DNA of 11,063 nt from Verrucomicrobiia bacterium (lineage in GTDB: Bacteria; Verrucomicrobiota; Verrucomicrobiia; Limisphaerales; Palsa-1400): positions 1-11,063 of the forward strand of contig JAICXV010000014.1 of NCBI GenBank assembly GCA_025934545.1, written 5' to 3'. Shown piece by piece: positions 8,550-11,063 of the stretch. The notes beneath the pieces are model-generated. The model saw only the letters and a list, made by a program, of their open reading frames with translations. It did not search any database and was not told the DNA's origin. How positions within the stretch are numbered: the first letter of the stretch is position 1; every line of letters starts with the position of its first letter. Both the position numbers and the translations under genes were made by a program.

Positions 8550-8625
8550 GGTGGTCGTAGATCAATGGTAGATCCCCAGATTGTGGTTCTGGTTGTTGCG
8601 GGTTCGAGTCCCGTCGGCCACCCCA
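8550..8625 (+). tRNA. tRNA-His (anticodon GTG)
   Basis: A complete cloverleaf can be drawn. The acceptor stem is GTGGTCG (8551-8557) with CGGCCAC (8615-8621), including one T-G wobble pair. The extra G at 8550 opposite C73 (8622) gives the 8-bp acceptor end that marks histidine tRNAs. The D stem is GATC/GATC with an AATGGTA loop. The anticodon stem is CCAGA/TCTGG with loop TTGTGGT, so the GTG anticodon is at 8583-8585. The T arm is GCGGG-TTCGAGT-CCCGT. The CCA tail is encoded (8623-8625). The convergent gene on the other strand ends 12 nt away at 8638, and no terminator hairpin is visible in the gap. Confidence 0.96.
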
Positions 8626-8637
8626 CCTCCCTTCCCT

Positions 8638-8964
8638 TCAAGGATATGTGTGAGTCGTGATCGAGCAATGCGGTGGATCGGCCACGGCATTGATCACATA
8701 GCTCCCCAGCCCCGGACAGCGTGGAATTCTTTGATTAGGAAAATACGGTTTTAAATCGTCGACCGTCGGCAAAGCGGAGCCGGGTTTATGATTGTCACTG
8801 GCCCATTTCTGTTTGGCACGCTGGATCTGGCCGAGGTTCGCATGGCACACCTCGCGGGTCGGATCATCGGAATCGGACTTCGAATCGCCAATAAAGAAGA
8901 AAGACATCCCCCACACTCCCAGCGCCAGCCCGAGAACGATCAGGTTGCGCGCCAGCTTGCTCAT
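8638..8964 (-). CDS. Small membrane-anchored protein with a pseudopilin-head-like domain
   Basis: A 108-residue protein. Residues 7-25 (NLIVLGLALGVWGMSFFF) form one hydrophobic segment, either a signal anchor or an uncleaved signal. The rest is polar and begins CHANLGQIQRAKQKWASDN (40-58), with PYF at 73-75, CP at 83-84 and PHCSITTH at 98-105. This order (Cys-x-x-NLxQI...W, then CP, then CS..H) is what I recall from the C-terminal heads of GspG-type pseudopilins and related proteins in Verrucomicrobiota. The usual prepilin leader with a GF[T/S]LxE helix is absent, so it probably cannot be processed into a pilus. The ATG follows the TAA of the LptE-like gene with no gap, and GGAG lies 7 nt upstream inside that gene, which indicates coupling. 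It is the last gene of the outer-membrane operon. Its function is unknown; resemblance to a pseudopilin head is inference from the pattern. Confidence 0.7.
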   Translation of the reverse strand: MSKLARNLIVLGLALGVWGMSFFFIGDSKSDSDDPTREVCHANLGQIQRAKQKWASDNHKPGSALPTVDDLKPYFPNQRIPRCPGLGSYVINAVADPPHCSITTHTYP

Positions 8965-9468
8965 TTACCAACTCCCGTCGGCGAGGCTCGATACGGTGTT
9001 GCGTGCTAAATCTTCGGCCAATAACGGCACCGCTTGCCGCTCCGCGCTGGCGAGGTCGGCACCGACACGAATCGTCGTGCGCCCGCTCACCGTCCGGCTC
9101 AAATTGGTTTTGCCAGTGAACCGGTCAACCGCCGTAATTTCCGCGGTAAGGATGAGGGTGTAGTCCTGCGGAGTCAGGACGTCTGTCGGTTGAAAGGCTA
9201 GTTCGCCGCGGTAAAATTTTGTAATCCGCCCGCTCAAAACAATGTCGCCGCCTTCCTGTGTTTCCAGTCGAAACGTTCCGTCCTGTTGCAACTGCTTGCG
9301 CAATTCGAGGCTGACATAATCCGTCAGGCGCGGTTCCATCGTTTCATTGCGAAACGGTTGGATGCGCACCGAATGCGTTCCCGCAACCTCCCCATTCGTC
9401 GGACCCAACCTGTATCCAGCGCACCCGCAGAGCGCGGTCACGACGATAAGGATCAACAACGGGCGCAT
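8965..9468 (-). CDS. lptE: LptE-like LPS-assembly lipoprotein
   Basis: A 167-residue outer-membrane lipoprotein. The signal peptide MRPLLILIVVTALCGC ends in a lipobox LCGC, so Cys16 should be lipidated. AGYRLGP follows, as in many LptE proteins just after the lipid cysteine. The core VRIQPFRNETMEPRLTDYVS (35 onward) and the LELRKQLQQDGTFRL run match the LptE pattern of a conserved first strand and helix. The remainder gives alternating strands (DIVLSGRITKFYRGEL, YTLILTAEITAVDRFTG) and a C-terminal helix. In characterised bacteria LptE plugs the LptD barrel and helps insert lipopolysaccharide into the outer membrane; LptD is not in the window. The ATG comes one base after the stop of the BamD-like gene, and no clear Shine-Dalgarno is seen, so translation probably depends on coupling. 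The lipoprotein call is very safe; the LptE call is good. Confidence 0.82.
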   Translation of the reverse strand: MRPLLILIVVTALCGCAGYRLGPTNGEVAGTHSVRIQPFRNETMEPRLTDYVSLELRKQLQQDGTFRLETQEGGDIVLSGRITKFYRGELAFQPTDVLTPQDYTLILTAEITAVDRFTGKTNLSRTVSGRTTIRVGADLASAERQAVPLLAEDLARNTVSSLADGSW

Positions 9469-9469
9469 G

Positions 9470-10462
9470 TTATTTTGCCGGCGGCGCAGGCGTGCGGCTT
9501 TTCAACGCTTCGATCCGTTGACGGGCCTGGATGCCGAGCGCCGAGTTGGCGTCGATGGCATACGCCGCATTATAATATATGCGCGCACTTTCCCATCGGC
9601 TGCCCTTCTCATAATACTGCGCGATGCGAAAACTCCCGCGAGCTTCTTCCGCGCGCAACGAATTTATGCGACGCCGCGCATCCGGCACACGCGGGTCATC
9701 TTCGAAAAGCGCGATGAAATCCGTGAAGGTCGCGATCGCTTTGCCCGACACGCTTTGATCGTATTCGGCCGTCCTCGCTTCTTTTTGATAAGCCAGCCCA
9801 GCCTTAAAAGTCGCATCGGCGGCCACTTGACGTTGGTCGGCGTAACGGTCCGCCGCCCGTTCATACGCTTTGACTGCCTTTGGATATTCTTTCTGCTTCT
9901 CACGCGCCGCGCCAATGTCCATTTGCGCTTGCGGCCCAATCGGACTGTAAGGCCCATTTTTTACGACTTTCTCAAACAACCCTGCCGTCTTTTCCCACGA
10001 TCGATAAAGCGGCACATAGCTAAACAATCGATAGAACTGTCCGTTTAAAAACCGAACAGCGATATCAAACTGACGTTGTTGCACGTCCTGGTAATTGGGG
10101 AACTTGGGAAATTTTTCCAGGACCTCCTGATAAGCCTTGAACGCTTTTTCGTCTTTATGCTGAGCTTCGTAACACCGGCCAATCAGATACTGCGCTTGCG
10201 GCGCGTAGTCGGACAATTTGCGCAATTTGACCGTCCGCTTGGCCGCTTTCAGCGCCAGTCGATAATTCTTTTTATCGAATGCTTCCTGCGCGACCTGAAG
10301 CTGTTCGCGAGCGCTTTCACGCCGCCATTTGCCTTTTTCATCACCGGGCCATTCGTAGGTGAAACCTTCGCCTTGGCGGTAAATCAAGGGAGCCGGCGAC
10401 CGAAACGGAAATGCAATCAGCGCGACAAATAAAATAAAAATGCGGAACAAACGACCACGCAT
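9470..10462 (-). CDS. BamD-like TPR protein, outer-membrane assembly
   Basis: A 330-residue exported protein built of helical repeats. The N-terminus has a signal sequence (RGRLFRIFILFVALIAFPF) and then LIYRQGEGFTYEWPG. From about residue 48 there are TPR-like helix pairs: AREQLQVAQEAFDKKNYRLA, APQAQYLIGRCYEAQHKDEKA, a segment at 177-208 (QAQMDIGAAREKQKEYPKAV...), a segment at 212-255 and EEARGSFRIAQYYEKGSRWE. This fits BamD/YfiO-type proteins, which scaffold the BAM complex at the inner face of the outer membrane. It is longer than E. coli BamD (about 245 residues) and lacks the lipobox cysteine. The ATG at 10462 was chosen because it is followed directly by the signal sequence and preceded by a good promoter; a longer frame reaches 10573 but only from a TTG. 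It is the first gene of the operon with LptE, which supports envelope biogenesis. A general TPR protein is the alternative. Confidence 0.78.
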   Translation of the reverse strand: MRGRLFRIFILFVALIAFPFRSPAPLIYRQGEGFTYEWPGDEKGKWRRESAREQLQVAQEAFDKKNYRLALKAAKRTVKLRKLSDYAPQAQYLIGRCYEAQHKDEKAFKAYQEVLEKFPKFPNYQDVQQRQFDIAVRFLNGQFYRLFSYVPLYRSWEKTAGLFEKVVKNGPYSPIGPQAQMDIGAAREKQKEYPKAVKAYERAADRYADQRQVAADATFKAGLAYQKEARTAEYDQSVSGKAIATFTDFIALFEDDPRVPDARRRINSLRAEEARGSFRIAQYYEKGSRWESARIYYNAAYAIDANSALGIQARQRIEALKSRTPAPPAK

Positions 10463-10469
10463 GCGCACG

Positions 10470-10498
10470 AGCCTAGTGAACGACCCAGAACAAGTCAA
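10470..10498 (-). promoter_or_regulatory. Promoter of the bamD-like/lptE operon
   Basis: On the minus strand TTGACT (10498-10493, five of six matches) is followed after exactly 17 bp by TAGGCT (10475-10470). The -10 box ends 7 nt before the ATG at 10462. Transcription would then start at or within a base or two of the start codon, giving a leaderless or nearly leaderless mRNA, in line with the lack of a Shine-Dalgarno. The -10 match is only three of six. Confidence 0.45.
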
Positions 10499-10578
10499 CG
10501 GCTGCATGCGTCGCGCGCCCTTGCTGCGAATTCGGCTGAAACCAAACCCCGGCGCATCCCGTCTACCACGCAATCAGC

Positions 10579-10608
10579 TTGACCGCGTTCGCATTTTAAG
10601 CCGACAAT
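10579..10608 (+). promoter_or_regulatory. Promoter of the Gfo/Idh/MocA oxidoreductase gene
   Basis: TTGACC (10579-10584, five of six matches) and GACAAT (10603-10608, four of six) are spaced by 18 bp. The -10 box ends 9 nt before the ATG at 10618, so the leader would be very short. No Shine-Dalgarno is visible in the gap. The layout mirrors the divergent promoter on the other strand. Confidence 0.45.
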
Positions 10609-10617
10609 TCCATTCCT

Positions 10618-11063
10618 ATGAATCCAGACTCTCCAGAATTTCAAACCCGTCGTTCCTTCATCAAAAAAACCGCGACCGCCGCAACGGTCGCCGCCGCTGT
10701 TGGCGCGACTAACATTTTTAAAACCCCCGTTTACGGTCAGACCCAGGCGCCGTCGACCGGACGCGTCATCGGCGCGAACGACCGCATTGTCGTTGGCTTT
10801 GTCGGCTGCGGCTCGCAGGGTCGCACCCACATCAAGTCGCAACGCGACCATGCATCGGACAATAACATCGTGATCGCGGCCGTGTCGGATGTGTTTTCGA
10901 AGAACATGGAGCGCGGCCAGAAGGAAGCCGGCATCGACGCGGCTAATTGTTACAAGGATTACGAAAAATTGCTCGAACGCAAAGATATCGACGCCATCAC
11001 CGTCGCCACGGTCGACAACTGGCACGCGCAAGTCGCCGTCGACGCCATGAACGCCGGCAAACA
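10618..11063 (+). CDS. Tat-exported Gfo/Idh/MocA family oxidoreductase, N-terminal part
   Basis: The first 148 residues of an NAD(P)-dependent sugar or cyclitol dehydrogenase-like protein; the gene runs off the right edge. It opens MNPDSPEFQTRRSFIKKTAT, with a twin-arginine motif at residues 11-12 and a hydrophobic Ala-rich segment to about 30, then VYGQ near 38-41 as a probable cleavage region. The mature part begins NDRIVVGFVGCGSQGRTHI (54-72), the Rossmann GxGxxG nucleotide-binding loop. The second strand ends in AAVSDV (87-92). TVATVDNWHAQVAVDAMNAGK (128-148) is the conserved region just before the expected EKP catalytic motif, which lies outside the window. Tat-exported members carry their cofactor with them and are common in Verrucomicrobiota, Planctomycetota and Bacteroidota, often linked to carbohydrate modification. 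The start is the only ATG that includes the Tat signal. Substrate cannot be inferred. Confidence 0.93.
   Translation, partial: MNPDSPEFQTRRSFIKKTATAATVAAAVGATNIFKTPVYGQTQAPSTGRVIGANDRIVVGFVGCGSQGRTHIKSQRDHASDNNIVIAAVSDVFSKNMERGQKEAGIDAANCYKDYEKLLERKDIDAITVATVDNWHAQVAVDAMNAGK

Noticed and set aside
8411..8668. Open frame of 85 codons on the minus strand reading WPTGLEPATTRTT.
   Set aside because: It runs antisense through tRNA-His and overlaps the end of the pseudopilin-head gene. Peptides like this are a well-known artefact of translating the reverse strand of tRNA genes.
10463..10573. Upstream extension of the BamD-like protein by 37 residues.
   Set aside because: It would start at TTG, adds a basic, non-homologous leader in front of the signal sequence, and spans the likely promoter. 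The ATG at 10462 is better.
10495..11031. Minus-strand open frame of 178 codons at the right end.
   Set aside because: It lies antisense to the Gfo/Idh/MocA gene, whose Tat signal and Rossmann motif are clear; the antisense peptide has no recognisable feature.
1..11063. Defence system, CRISPR array, transposon or prophage.
   Set aside because: No array of spaced repeats, no transposase or integrase motifs, no terminal inverted repeats and no toxin-antitoxin-like pair were seen. All confident genes are ordinary envelope, glycan or stress types.

Overview
The window looks like chromosomal DNA from a free-living Verrucomicrobiota bacterium, or a close relative in the PVC group. The evidence is gene content, not any marker gene. 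A planctomycete/verrucomicrobial giant cytochrome (PSCyt/DUF1549/DUF1553) is followed by its DUF1501 partner. There is a Tat-exported Gfo/Idh/MocA oxidoreductase, a BON-domain protein of the type common in verrucomicrobia, a pseudopilin-head protein with the verrucomicrobial Cys pattern, and a GH92 mannosidase. Base composition and codon use look even across the window. I see no insertion sequence, integrase, phage gene or CRISPR array.

Layout. 1-749 (+): the 3' end of a GH92 alpha-mannosidase. 750-7089 (-): a two-gene operon, transcribed right to left, of a 1620-residue multidomain cytochrome protein and a DUF1501 protein 10 nt downstream. Its last stop codon abuts the GH92 stop codon. 7090-7349: a non-coding gap with one hairpin. 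7350-8323 (-): a coupled pair, a periplasmic BON protein followed by a YflT-like stress protein with a glycine-rich membrane segment. 8324-8549: an intergenic stretch with a good tRNA promoter. 8550-8625 (+): tRNA-His(GTG). 8638-10462 (-): a tightly packed operon of a BamD-like TPR protein, an LptE-like lipoprotein and a small membrane-anchored pseudopilin-head protein. 10463-10617: divergent promoters. 10618-end (+): the start of a Tat-dependent Gfo/Idh/MocA oxidoreductase.

Function. Nearly every protein here is exported or belongs to the envelope. The left part suggests glycan breakdown plus a surface or periplasmic cytochrome system of unknown biochemistry. The middle is envelope-stress type. 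The right operon is outer-membrane biogenesis, with a beta-barrel assembly factor and an LPS-assembly factor made together. The most unusual object is the 1620-residue protein. It joins three haem-binding motifs (one a non-canonical CX4CH), a complete seven-blade WD40 propeller, an Ig-like domain, DUF1549, DUF1553, a coiled coil and a discoidin-like module. I found no convincing previously undescribed defence or mobile system.
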